A stretch of DNA of 58,151 nucleotides from CAZIKF01 sp964539825. GTDB taxonomy: Bacteria; Muiribacteriota; UBA6191. Within the stretch, counting starts at the first letter, position 1. Every line of letters begins with the position of its first letter. Positions 40,098 to 48,207 of the stretch are shown piece by piece. The translations under genes and the position numbers were made by a program. The DNA lies in the NCBI GenBank assembly GCA_964539825.1, contig CAZIKF010000032.1:1-58151 (forward strand). The letters are read 5' to 3'. The notes beneath the pieces were generated by a model. The model saw only the letters and a list, made by a program, of their open reading frames with translations. It did no database searches and was not told the origin of the DNA.

Positions 40098-41462
40098 ATG
40101 ACCTTTCAGCTCAGTGAAATCCTAGAATCCCTTTCTTTTGTCTCCCTGGACCACTTTGATATTCGGACCGTCACCCTGGGCGTAAGCCTCCGGGAGTGTC
40201 AGGGAGTCTCGGATGGAGATGTGGCCGCGAGGGTTTACGAGCGACTCACCAAAGTAGGCGGAAACCTGGTACCCACGGTAAACAAAATTTCGGAACGCTA
40301 CAATATTCCGGTCGCCAATCGAAGAATTGCAGTATCACCTGTGTCTATGCTTTGCGAGGGTCACGGACCCCATGCTCCCATGAAAATCGCGAGGGCTATT
40401 GATAGAGCTGCCAAAGCACTGGGAGTTGATTATGTAGGGGGCTTTTCCGCACTCATTGAGCGGGGCATTACCAGGGCAGAAAACGCACTGATCGATTCTC
40501 TGCCAGAGGTGCTTTCAAGAACCGAGAGACTCTGCTCCTCTTTTAATGTGGCTACGACCCGCTCAGGATTAAACCTTGATGCCATTCATCTACTTGCCGG
40601 GAAAATTTTGCAAACCGCTGAGGCGACCAGGGATTTAGATGCGATCGGCTGCTCAAAAATCGTAGTTTTTGCTAATGCCGTGGAAGACAATCCCTTTATG
40701 GCAGGAGCATTTCACGGAGTGAGCCTGGGGGATGAAGTGGTCCATGTCGGTATTTCAGGTCCCGGGGTCATTCGACAGGTTCTCGAAAACAGTCCTCAGG
40801 ATCTCCCCCTGGATGAAGTGGCTGAGAGAATCAAAAAGGCGTCTTTCAAAATGACCCGGGTTGGAGAACTCTTTTTACGGGAATGCTCCCGAGCCCTGGG
40901 CTATACAAAGGGAATTATCGATATAAGTTTAGCTCCTACCCCCGAACCCGGGGACAGCGTAGCAAATATCCTGGAGGAGATCGGGGTGGAAAAGACCGGG
41001 GCCCCTGGAACCACAACTGCCCTGGCCTTGTTATCTGACGCGGTCAAGAAGGGCGGGACCATGGCAGCCTCGCGTGTCGGGGGACTCAGTGGGGCCTTTA
41101 TTCCCGTGAGCGAGGATGAAGGAATGATCCGCGCGGCCTCCGAGGGAGCATTAACCCTCGAAAAGCTTGAAAGCCTTACCTGCGTTTGTTCGGTAGGATT
41201 GGATATGATAGCCGTACCAGGAGACATCCCTCATACATCCCTGACAGGTTTAATAGCGGACGCCTGCACCCTGGGTATGGTCAATAATAAGACTACGGGA
41301 GTAAGAATCATACCCGTACCCGGAAAAAGTCCTGGAGACATAGCTGTTTTCGGGGGACTCTTTGGAGAAGCCCCCATCTTACCCGTATCAAAATACGGAT
41401 GCGAAAGACTTGTAAATAGGGGCGGATTCATACCAACTCCAATGCAAGGTTTCCGGAATTGA
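40098..41462 (+). CDS. PFL family protein (DUF711/UPF0210)
   Basis: 454 residues, the typical length. The family is structurally related to pyruvate formate-lyase but its reaction is unknown. Conserved stretches: DIRTVTLGVSLRECQ near the start, VSPVSMLCEGHGPHAPMKIARAID, DYVGGFSALIERGITRA, FANAVEDNPFMAGAFHGV, and GVRIIPVPGKSPGD near the C-terminus. GAGGAAGAG is upstream of the ATG. The ACT protein just upstream may regulate it by ligand binding. The stop codon runs into the arm of a large inverted repeat (41461-41620). Confidence 0.93.
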   Translation: MTFQLSEILESLSFVSLDHFDIRTVTLGVSLRECQGVSDGDVAARVYERLTKVGGNLVPTVNKISERYNIPVANRRIAVSPVSMLCEGHGPHAPMKIARAIDRAAKALGVDYVGGFSALIERGITRAENALIDSLPEVLSRTERLCSSFNVATTRSGLNLDAIHLLAGKILQTAEATRDLDAIGCSKIVVFANAVEDNPFMAGAFHGVSLGDEVVHVGISGPGVIRQVLENSPQDLPLDEVAERIKKASFKMTRVGELFLRECSRALGYTKGIIDISLAPTPEPGDSVANILEEIGVEKTGAPGTTTALALLSDAVKKGGTMAASRVGGLSGAFIPVSEDEGMIRAASEGALTLEKLESLTCVCSVGLDMIAVPGDIPHTSLTGLIADACTLGMVNNKTTGVRIIPVPGKSPGDIAVFGGLFGEAPILPVSKYGCERLVNRGGFIPTPMQGFRN

Positions 41463-41620
41463 GACGAGGACCGGGACTTAGGTGTAGGTCTGGGTTCCCA
41501 TCAGCGGCACCTGAATGACGATCCCTCCTCGAAGGTAACTATGCTACCTCCTCGTCACGATCCTCCTTCATGCACCACTGCTGAAAACCCAGACCCACAC
41601 CACATCCCGGCCCTCGTCTC
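41461..41620. repeat. large imperfect inverted repeat after the DUF711 gene
   Basis: The ~36-nt left arm (41461-41496, starting GAGACGAGGACCGGGA) is complementary to the right arm at 41586-41620 (ending CCCGGCCCTCGTCTC) at about 31 of 36 positions, with an 89-nt centre. A second copy of the right arm is at 41776-41810 in the tandem repeat. It could fold in the 3' end of the DUF711 transcript. Confidence 0.7.
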
Positions 41621-41875
41621 ATTGATCTTTTTTAGTGGAATAGAGGGTCACTTTGTTCCCCTCCCTTTATTCAGTGCTTCTCTCTTCCTATCAACGGCGC
41701 TTGAAAGACGATTTCTCCTCGAAGGTAGCGATGCTACCTCTTCGTCACGATCCCCTCTCATGTACCCCTGCTGAAAACCCGGACCCACACCACATCCCGG
41801 CCCTCGTCTCATTGATCTTTTTTAGTGGAATAGAAGGGTCACTTTGTTCCCCTCCCTTTATTCAATGCTTTTTTT
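41495..41875. repeat. two tandem copies of a ~190-bp intergenic repeat
   Basis: Copy 1 is 41495-41684 and copy 2 is 41685-41875, at a 190-nt offset with one inserted base near the end of copy 2. Each copy carries a hairpin made of GAAGGTAGC and GCTACCT(C)TTC (41721-41743 in copy 2, weaker in copy 1), then the CCCAGACCCACACC/CATCCCGG block, then TTGATCTTTTTTAGTGG. Short frames inside differ between copies and show no ribosome sites, so I regard this as noncoding. With the arrays on both sides it fills the whole 41463-41976 gap. Confidence 0.85.
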
Positions 41876-41907
41876 CCTGATCCGCCTTCATGGCGGGAGC
41901 TAACCTC

Positions 41908-41970
41908 ATTCCTTGGATTCCAATGATTCCTTTGCTTCCTCTGATTCCTTGATTCTAGTATTCTAGAATC
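41908..41970 (+). repeat. 9/8-bp-period TTCC array ending in a perfect palindrome upstream of lptG
   Basis: Units read ATTCCTTGG, ATTCCAATG, ATTCCTTTG, CTTCCTCTG, then 8-mers ATTCCTTG, ATTCTAGT, ATTCTAGA. The end forms a perfect stem: GATTCTAG (41951-41958), loop TATT, CTAGAATC (41963-41970), 6 nt before the lptG ATG, where a ribosome site would be. The unit CTTCCTCTG also occurs in the array at 7149-7205. Confidence 0.7.
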
Positions 41971-41976
41971 ACTCTT

Positions 41977-43062
41977 ATGAAACTCATGGACAAATACATT
42001 CTTCGAGAGATCTCTCGTCCTTTGCTTTTTTCCTTTTTTATCTTTTCCAGTCTCTGGATTGTTAATCTTTTGATTCGGGTACTCAACCTGGCTATTTCCA
42101 AGGGAATTGAATTTCATGCCCTGTTTAAGCTCATCCTCTATTCCCTGCCTACCGTTGTGGTGACATCAATCCCAATGGCTGCTTTGATGGGTACCATGCT
42201 GGGTCTTTCCCGGCTCAATAACGATAGTGAAATCATTGCACTGAGGGCAGCCGGAGTCTCAAATATTCGTTTACTCAGCCCTTTGATTGGACTTGGTCTC
42301 TTACTTTCCCTGCTGGCTTTTTTTCTCAACGAAGAGGTAGTCCCGATGGGAAAATTCCTTTCCCAGGAAGTCTATATCAACGAGATTACCCTGAAAAAAC
42401 CCTTTCCTAAACTGGCGCGAAACCTCTTTTTCGATGGTGGTCAGCAATTCAAACTCTATGTACGAGACTATTCGCAAAAAGACGACACCATGCGCAAAGT
42501 AACGCTCTATCAATTTACCGACAGCTTCCCGCAGGTGACCCAGGCCAAATCAGCTAAAATCGAAGATGGGAACCTGTGGGTATTTAGAGACGGGAAGACC
42601 ACCTACTTCAATAAAGATGGAAGCATTAAATACCAGGTATCATTTGCAACCTGGAGTTATCCTATTTCCGATCGGTATGCCAGCAAAATTCACCGAAAAC
42701 GAGAAAACAAAAATCCTAATGAAATGAATATGAGAGAGCTTGGAAAAGAAATTAAGATTCGAAAGAGCAAGAACCTGGGAACCCTCGATTACGAAACCCA
42801 GTTCTTCTTTAGAAGTGCCTTCCCTTTTGCCGCCCTGTTTCTAATTTTCGCCGGTGCACCGGTCGCGATTCGAAATGCCAGAGGTTCTCGTTCAAGTGGA
42901 TTCGGCATGGGGATTTTCCTCATGATCCTCTACTATGTACTTTTGTCCTCCGGAAAATCGCTCGGGGGCAACGGAACCCTACCACCCCTGGCTTCCAACT
43001 GGATGGCCAATAGCTTCCTGGTAGTAGCGGGAATCTATTTACTTCGCAAGCTTCGCCACTGA
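41977..43062 (+). CDS. lptG: LptF/LptG-family lipopolysaccharide export permease
   Basis: 361 residues of the YjgP/YjgQ family, the inner-membrane permease that passes LPS to the Lpt bridge. N-terminal MDKYILREISRPLLFSF is the usual opening. Membrane helices at about 13-36, 54-78 and 101-122, a periplasmic beta-jellyroll (about 130-265), then helices at about 288-310, 318-335 and 340-358. Whether it is F or G is not certain; no partner permease is adjacent. No clear ribosome site is visible; the preceding 8-bp hairpin occupies that place. It is convergent with the outer-membrane candidate (13-nt gap). Confidence 0.85.
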   Translation: MKLMDKYILREISRPLLFSFFIFSSLWIVNLLIRVLNLAISKGIEFHALFKLILYSLPTVVVTSIPMAALMGTMLGLSRLNNDSEIIALRAAGVSNIRLLSPLIGLGLLLSLLAFFLNEEVVPMGKFLSQEVYINEITLKKPFPKLARNLFFDGGQQFKLYVRDYSQKDDTMRKVTLYQFTDSFPQVTQAKSAKIEDGNLWVFRDGKTTYFNKDGSIKYQVSFATWSYPISDRYASKIHRKRENKNPNEMNMRELGKEIKIRKSKNLGTLDYETQFFFRSAFPFAALFLIFAGAPVAIRNARGSRSSGFGMGIFLMILYYVLLSSGKSLGGNGTLPPLASNWMANSFLVVAGIYLLRKLRH

Positions 43063-43075
43063 ATTCAGACCTGCT

Positions 43076-44653
43076 CTAGAATCCACGCTCCAGAGCTACC
43101 TGGATTCCCGTGTGCTTCATATCCATGCGGTCGTCGGCGCTCTTTGCATCGAAGTGATATTGCTTCATTCCCAGGCTCACACGCCAGTCATCCACATTTT
43201 CCGGATGAAAGTAGTATTTCCCACCAATAAAGAAGTCCAGAAGACCGGTATCTTTGAGACTAAAGTAGCGCAGATTTCCAAAGATATCCACATTGTCGCT
43301 CAGGTTCTTAATAGCTTCCGCTCCAAGCATGGGAAGGATCACGTCACCTGTAATTGATGACCGATTTCCGGTTCCTGCTGCAACCGTATCCGTAAGGGCC
43401 AGGTCAAACTTGAGGTAGCGTAGTGAGAACAGCCAATTGAGCCCAAACTCGCCTCTCTCACTTCGAATAAACTCTTTTCTATAGGTAAGGTCTACATCAT
43501 CGACTTCGAAATCAAAGCGGCTTCCGGGCTGGAAAGAGAGTCCGTCAAAATCTGGAATCAGAGAATCCGAGACTCCGTTATTATCCACGCGAAGATAACG
43601 CATCTCCAAAGCATGGCGCAGAAAGTGCATATCGAGCCCAGCTTCCATATAAGTAGCTGACTTCTTGGCAATTCCCGCGAAAATACTCCCCCCGATAATA
43701 TTTCCTGACATCTCTGCCGGGAACACAGCTACCCAGGCGTCGGTATCATAATGAGCATCTTCAAAGTGACGCTCAATGATTGGCCTTTCTTCATAGACTT
43801 CGATCTCTTCAGGAATTCCGAAGGGATTTCCGTAGCGTACAAGTTTCTTCAGACGTCTGGTCCTTGTGCTTCCCTTATCCAGGTACAAATCCTCATAGGA
43901 GCGGTCAAAAAGCTTTTGGCGTTCTACATAAGCCCAATACTTATCCTCATTGATATAGTTGGTAAAGGGAACGGTAGGAGGCACAGCAATTTTTTCTCCA
44001 CTGACTTTATTCCAGGCACTCTTGGAAATGACTTCTCCAAAGGCATTATAGACAAGTCGCAGCTTTGCTACTGTGGACTCAATCTCATCTTTTACTATTG
44101 GCTCTGAAAGCAGTTCGATTCCCACTGGAATTGTGTTGGCACTCTTACGATCCCAGGCATGGATGGAAACAACGTTTCCTTTGCGGTCATAGGAGGTCTT
44201 GATGGTGGAGTGTTTGGAGGTACTTGTTCTCACAATAGACACCTCGTCACCAATTTGTACAGGACGCTGGAGAAAGGAAGTCCCATACTCCTTGCGCTCC
44301 CTTTTTTCGATTTTTTCCATGGTGGAAGGCGTCGATTTTCCTCCCATGGTCTTCTCGGCATAAAAAGGTGATGCAGCATATTCTCTCTGCTTATGGTGGG
44401 ACGGGGCCTTGGTGCGTGAATGAATCGTCTCTGCAGTGGACGATGTGTAGGCCGGACCCTCGGTTTTTTCTACGAAAAATGGAGAGGATGAACCAGACTT
44501 CTGCGGGGAATGGGAAGAACCCATCGAGCGGGACTGAATTTTTGTCATGTTTTCCTGATTCTGATCCTCCAGGTTGTCAGAAGCAAAAACATATGGATAC
44601 AGTGAGCCCGCTATTGCGATACTGAACATGATTCGTTTCGTGGCTCTCATCAT
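43076..44653 (-). CDS. putative outer-membrane beta-barrel protein, unknown family
   Basis: 525 residues with a signal peptide (about 1-24, ending YPYVFA). A Ser/Thr/Lys-rich region (about 30-120) holds two copies of SPF(F/Y)xEKT followed by ST(A/M)E(T/K)I. Two YD-like units follow (YDRKGNVVSIHAWDRK and YNAFGEVISKSAWNKV). The C-terminal ~230 residues alternate polar and aromatic residues (MRYLRVDNNG, YRKEFIRSERGEFGLNWLFSLRYLKF, GNLRYFSL, FIGGKYYF) and end in Phe, as outer-membrane barrels do. AAAGGAGA precedes the ATG. It starts 8 nt after the GspE-like gene, so it may be its substrate, a secretin-associated barrel or simply an operon mate. Confidence 0.72.
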   Translation of the reverse strand: MMRATKRIMFSIAIAGSLYPYVFASDNLEDQNQENMTKIQSRSMGSSHSPQKSGSSSPFFVEKTEGPAYTSSTAETIHSRTKAPSHHKQREYAASPFYAEKTMGGKSTPSTMEKIEKRERKEYGTSFLQRPVQIGDEVSIVRTSTSKHSTIKTSYDRKGNVVSIHAWDRKSANTIPVGIELLSEPIVKDEIESTVAKLRLVYNAFGEVISKSAWNKVSGEKIAVPPTVPFTNYINEDKYWAYVERQKLFDRSYEDLYLDKGSTRTRRLKKLVRYGNPFGIPEEIEVYEERPIIERHFEDAHYDTDAWVAVFPAEMSGNIIGGSIFAGIAKKSATYMEAGLDMHFLRHALEMRYLRVDNNGVSDSLIPDFDGLSFQPGSRFDFEVDDVDLTYRKEFIRSERGEFGLNWLFSLRYLKFDLALTDTVAAGTGNRSSITGDVILPMLGAEAIKNLSDNVDIFGNLRYFSLKDTGLLDFFIGGKYYFHPENVDDWRVSLGMKQYHFDAKSADDRMDMKHTGIQVALERGF

Positions 44654-44661
44654 TGTCTCCT

Positions 44662-46362
44662 TTATCCCGTAGCTTCCAGAGCTTGCCGTAAATCGGTCTG
44701 CCCTTTCAGCACCTTCAACATTGCGTCTTCTTTCATGGTCACAAAGCCCTTTTTTCGTGCCTCTGCGACGAGTTCTGAAGGTGTTCCTCCAGTACTGATC
44801 ATATCTGCGATTCCAGGGGAAACCTGGATAATTTCATGGACTCCAAGTCGCCCCACGTAGCCATCACCCATACATCCCGTGCAGCCCCTGGCCTGATAGA
44901 CAAATTCACTTTGTAGTTTGTATCTGGCGGCAAAGCTCTTTAGCTCTTCAGAGAGGGCCGTCTTAGCCCTGCACTTCATACACAGGGTTCTAACCAGACG
45001 CTGAGCCAGGGCACCCAGGAGCACCGATGCAATCAAGTACTTGTCCACTCCAATCTCAGAGAGCCTCAATACCGATGATGCGGCGCTATTGGCATGCAGA
45101 GTTGAAAGAACCATGTGCCCGGTCATGGCCGCTTCACCAGCGATTTTGGCCGTTTCCGCATCGCGGATCTCCCCTACCAGAATGATATCGGGAGCCTGTC
45201 TTAGCATTGATCTCAGTAAGGTAGCGAAAGTTAACCCGATTTCAGAGTGCACCTGGGACTGTGAATACTCTTCTACTTCGTATTCCACAGGATCCTCAAC
45301 CGTCACTACGGACTTGGTAGGATTCCACAAGTGGGCTAAAGATGCGTATAGAGTGGTGGTTTTTCCAGAGCCTGTAGGCCCGGTTACAAGCACAAGCCCA
45401 TTAGCCTTCGCTAACATTTTTGTCAGAATTTTATGGTGATAATTAGAGAGACCAGTCTTGTCGAGAGTCACATTCAAACGATCCTTATACAGGATTCTGA
45501 TAACCGCTTTTTCACCAAAAACGGTAGGGATCACACTTAAACGGCAGTCAAAGTAACTTGAATCAAGTGAAGCGCGAAATTTTCCGTCTTGCGGTAGTCT
45601 TTTTTCGGATATATCCATGCTTGCCATGGTTTTAAACCTGGCTACAATCTTATCTTTGTGATTATCAAGATCAGCGGGAAATTTCAAGAGTTCCTGGCAT
45701 ACACCATCCACGCGGTAGCGAATTTGTAAACGATCATCACATGGCTGAACATAGATATCCGTAGCTCGGCGTTTAATACCAGTCCGAATTACCATGTTGG
45801 CGAAGGCTATCATCGGTGAGGATGCTTCCGTGAGATCGAACATATTTTCAATCTGGACAACTTCCTTATCCGGTGGTTCGGCTTTAAGAGCATCCAATAA
45901 AGGAAGAAACTCCTTCATTTTTTCTCGAAAACTTGAGATAGCATCCTTGATAGAGTTCTCTGTTGCCGCGTAAATCTTAACCTTGCGGCCAGACTTGTGA
46001 GAGACCTCGTCAGCGATGAATTGGAGATTAAGAGGATCGGAATGTACGATCGTCAACTCATTGTGCTTCAAATCCACCGGCAAGACATTGGACTGCACAA
46101 TATAGTCCTCCGGTAGAACGCGAAACGCGGTAGGTGAAATCTCAACACCCTGTAAATTCATCATGGGAACATCTTTTTGCCAACAGAGACATTCCAGCAG
46201 CATCTCCTCGGTCACCAGCTTCATCGCAACCAGCTGTTCTCCCAGTCTTAGACCGGTTTCTCTTTGCTTCCGAAATGCATCTTGCAGCTGTTGCTGGGTC
46301 ACATAGCCCTTATAGACTATGATGTCCCCAATTCGCATTCGTTCTTTTTCGACCGGATCCAT
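44662..46362 (-). CDS. GspE/PilB-type secretion or pilus-assembly ATPase
   Basis: 566 residues from the ATG at 46362 (GGAG 10 nt upstream); a TTG at 46395 would add 11. N-terminal MshEN-like domain (about 10-150, IGDIIVYKGYVTQQQLQDA ... LGEQLV). Catalytic core: Walker A GPTGSGKTT at 328-336, Asp box EDPVEYEVE at 356-364, Walker B ILVGEIRD at 394-401, His box STLHAN at 420-425. The zinc-binding tetracysteine pairs are C461/C464 and C494/C497. Drives assembly of a pseudopilus or type IV pilus from the cytosolic face of the inner membrane. Pseudopilin genes lie about 140 bp upstream. Whether it is T2SS GspE or PilB cannot be decided here. Confidence 0.92.
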   Translation of the reverse strand: MDPVEKERMRIGDIIVYKGYVTQQQLQDAFRKQRETGLRLGEQLVAMKLVTEEMLLECLCWQKDVPMMNLQGVEISPTAFRVLPEDYIVQSNVLPVDLKHNELTIVHSDPLNLQFIADEVSHKSGRKVKIYAATENSIKDAISSFREKMKEFLPLLDALKAEPPDKEVVQIENMFDLTEASSPMIAFANMVIRTGIKRRATDIYVQPCDDRLQIRYRVDGVCQELLKFPADLDNHKDKIVARFKTMASMDISEKRLPQDGKFRASLDSSYFDCRLSVIPTVFGEKAVIRILYKDRLNVTLDKTGLSNYHHKILTKMLAKANGLVLVTGPTGSGKTTTLYASLAHLWNPTKSVVTVEDPVEYEVEEYSQSQVHSEIGLTFATLLRSMLRQAPDIILVGEIRDAETAKIAGEAAMTGHMVLSTLHANSAASSVLRLSEIGVDKYLIASVLLGALAQRLVRTLCMKCRAKTALSEELKSFAARYKLQSEFVYQARGCTGCMGDGYVGRLGVHEIIQVSPGIADMISTGGTPSELVAEARKKGFVTMKEDAMLKVLKGQTDLRQALEATG

Positions 46363-46477
46363 ATGCAGTAATCTCCGAGATGTAGCTCGACTCAACGGTT
46401 GGTCTCGACCCCTTTTATTGGTGATTTAATAACGAATCAACTCTTGAGAAAAGATTCCACGCAGAGTTGAACAAAAG

Positions 46478-46497
46478 AAAGAAGCGGTCGTTTCTTT
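46478..46497 (-). terminator. candidate terminator between the pseudopilin and GspE-like genes
   Basis: AAAGAA (46478-46483) pairs with TTCTTT (46492-46497), extended by G-T and C-G pairs around a GGTC loop. On the minus strand it is followed by CTTTTGT and lies just after the pseudopilin stop. The stem is A/T-rich, so it may be weak. Confidence 0.4.
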
Positions 46498-46500
46498 TTG

Positions 46501-47154
46501 TTAATTGGAGAGTTTTGGAGTCGTTTGTTCTTCCACGGATTCGGGAATTCTTAGAAGAGGAAGTTTTCCGAAAATTGCCGGAAGAAAAACTCTTTTGAAG
46601 AGCACAAAAGGCTGATCATCACGTCTCATATCCAATCGAATTTCCACGAGAGGAATGCGCTCTGGATCCCAGCGAAGAGGCTTATAAATCACATATTCAT
46701 TTCCTTCAAGCCTCCAGCCTCGAAACACATCGGGGATCAGGTCCTTAGATTTGAAGCCCGGATGAAAAGGCTCAAAGGGATCAAGATCCACCTTTCTCTC
46801 AAAACGATAAGCTCCGTCATCTTCCTGGACCAGGCGATAGTGAATGGTCTTCAGATGAATCCGGTTTAGATCTGAAGTAGGATCGGATAAGGAGGGATCA
46901 GGCTCATCATAGTATTTTTGAAACACCAGGGACTTTGGCTTTAGCTCTACAATCTCAGCGGCAGAGCGAATTTCCCTGGAAATAAGCTCTAAAATCGTTT
47001 GGGAGTCCTGGATGGCCAGCAGGGTTTTTGAACCCCGGTGGTAAATTCTCGAGACATTTAAATAAAAGGTATATACAATCCCGCCAACCATAATCATGAT
47101 GGTTGCAACGATCATAAGTTCGACCAGGGTGAATGCTCTAAGCGTATTCTTCAT
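46501..47154 (-). CDS. type II/IV pseudopilin (GspJ-like)
   Basis: 217 residues from the ATG at 47154, which overlaps the preceding stop (ATGA). The N-terminal prepilin signal is MKNTLRA/FTLVELMIVATIM: a short basic leader, a hydrophobic helix and Glu at +5. The residue before the cleavage point is Ala, not the usual Gly, which should slow cleavage by PilD-type peptidases. The globular part (about 40-217) has an extended beta-rich pattern typical of minor pseudopilins such as GspJ (LLAIQDSQTILELISREIRSA). Encoded after the PilD-pseudopilin fusion; likely both belong to the same pseudopilus tip. Confidence 0.82.
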   Translation of the reverse strand: MKNTLRAFTLVELMIVATIMIMVGGIVYTFYLNVSRIYHRGSKTLLAIQDSQTILELISREIRSAAEIVELKPKSLVFQKYYDEPDPSLSDPTSDLNRIHLKTIHYRLVQEDDGAYRFERKVDLDPFEPFHPGFKSKDLIPDVFRGWRLEGNEYVIYKPLRWDPERIPLVEIRLDMRRDDQPFVLFKRVFLPAIFGKLPLLRIPESVEEQTTPKLSN

Positions 47155-48194
47155 CTTCTGCGGTAGGTGGATAACTCCAGTTTTCGATGGTTGGATTGGG
47201 ATTCTACCCAAACAGTCACCGTGATTTTGACCAGGTCTTCTCGGTTGGCTTCTCCATCCAGGGTCCGACGCTCAAATTTTGGATCCCCTTTATCCTTGAC
47301 CGCTTCCACTTTTACGGTTCTACGATAGATCTCATACCCTGGAGGATAAAAATGATATTTCCACCTGTAGTGTTTTTCATAAACCTTCTTAAATTTCTTA
47401 AACAGCACATCCGGTAGATGTTTCTTTTCGGTTTGAATATCGGAAAACTCCTGGTAGAAAAGCTCTGGATTTGATTTCAATTTTTGATAATGACCCACAT
47501 GTTCATCCACGAATACCCCATCCTCACGACGGGCCGGTTTCGCATAGAGTAGATAATCAGATCTTAGTTTTGAAAAGGGAACCAACTTCAATTCCTCAAG
47601 TTTTTCTTCCAACAGATTATAGGCAATGATGTATTCCTTGTTCTTCAAAACCCGGGCATAATTGGATAAAAACATATTGCCAAAGGGGATGATCACGGCT
47701 GCCACAATGACCAGCGCCAACATCACTTCGATATAGGTGAAACCTTTTCGTTTTTGAAGTAGATTCCGATCAATCCGGGCATGAAAAACCAACCCCAGTA
47801 GAAAGAGGATCAAGGAGGATAAAAGGAAGATTCCCAGGGCCATGAGCGTGGTATCCAAAATGGTATACAGGACCAGCCCTAACAACACCAGACCTAGCTC
47901 GATGAGAACGTACCGAGATCCAAAGCTCATAGAACAGTAGGAACAACGGCCTCTTAAAAATAAGTAGCTCAGCACAGGAACCAGGTCCTTAACCCCTAAA
48001 ACATGACCGCATGCAGGACAGTGAGAACGGGCGAACACAATGGACTCTCGCCGGGGAACTCTCCAAATTGCCATATTTAAGAATGAACCTACCATACCGG
48101 AAACAAGGGCGATCAGCGCCATCTTAAACGGTTCAGGTAACAGTTTAAAATGAACGGGAAAGTTCAAGATCCAATCAGGTGTCCACTGCCCCAA
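47151..48194 (-). CDS. fusion of prepilin-peptidase N-terminal domain and pseudopilin
   Basis: 347 residues. Residues ~25-95 are the PilD DiS_P_DiS domain: GSFLNMAIWRVPRRES, C59xxC62, VPVLSYLFLRGRC with C84xxC87. Two hydrophobic helices (about 95-113 and 115-138) then lead to ARIDRNLLQKRKG, and the chain continues as a class III prepilin: G151/F152TYIEVMLALVIV with Glu at +5, followed by a ~175-residue globular pseudopilin part. The GxGD aspartyl protease motif of PilD is missing. By the positive-inside rule the KRKG site is cytosolic, where PilD cleaves. Start: TTG at 48194 with AGAGG upstream; an ATG at 48122 keeps the entire Zn domain. No start codon exists just before KRKG, so the pseudopilin cannot easily be made alone. 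Confidence 0.85.
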   Translation of the reverse strand: MGQWTPDWILNFPVHFKLLPEPFKMALIALVSGMVGSFLNMAIWRVPRRESIVFARSHCPACGHVLGVKDLVPVLSYLFLRGRCSYCSMSFGSRYVLIELGLVLLGLVLYTILDTTLMALGIFLLSSLILFLLGLVFHARIDRNLLQKRKGFTYIEVMLALVIVAAVIIPFGNMFLSNYARVLKNKEYIIAYNLLEEKLEELKLVPFSKLRSDYLLYAKPARREDGVFVDEHVGHYQKLKSNPELFYQEFSDIQTEKKHLPDVLFKKFKKVYEKHYRWKYHFYPPGYEIYRRTVKVEAVKDKGDPKFERRTLDGEANREDLVKITVTVWVESQSNHRKLELSTYRRR

Positions 48195-48207
48195 TTCCTC
48201 AACCTCT

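Noticed and set aside
41541..41880. Short plus-strand frames in the tandem repeat with a shared ALVSLIFFSGIEG peptide
   Set aside because: They follow the DNA repeat, have no ribosome sites, and differ between copies by a frame-changing insertion. The similarity is explained by duplication of noncoding DNA.
41881..41897. CCGCC/GGCGG hairpin as an intrinsic terminator
   Set aside because: No T-tract follows the stem on either strand.
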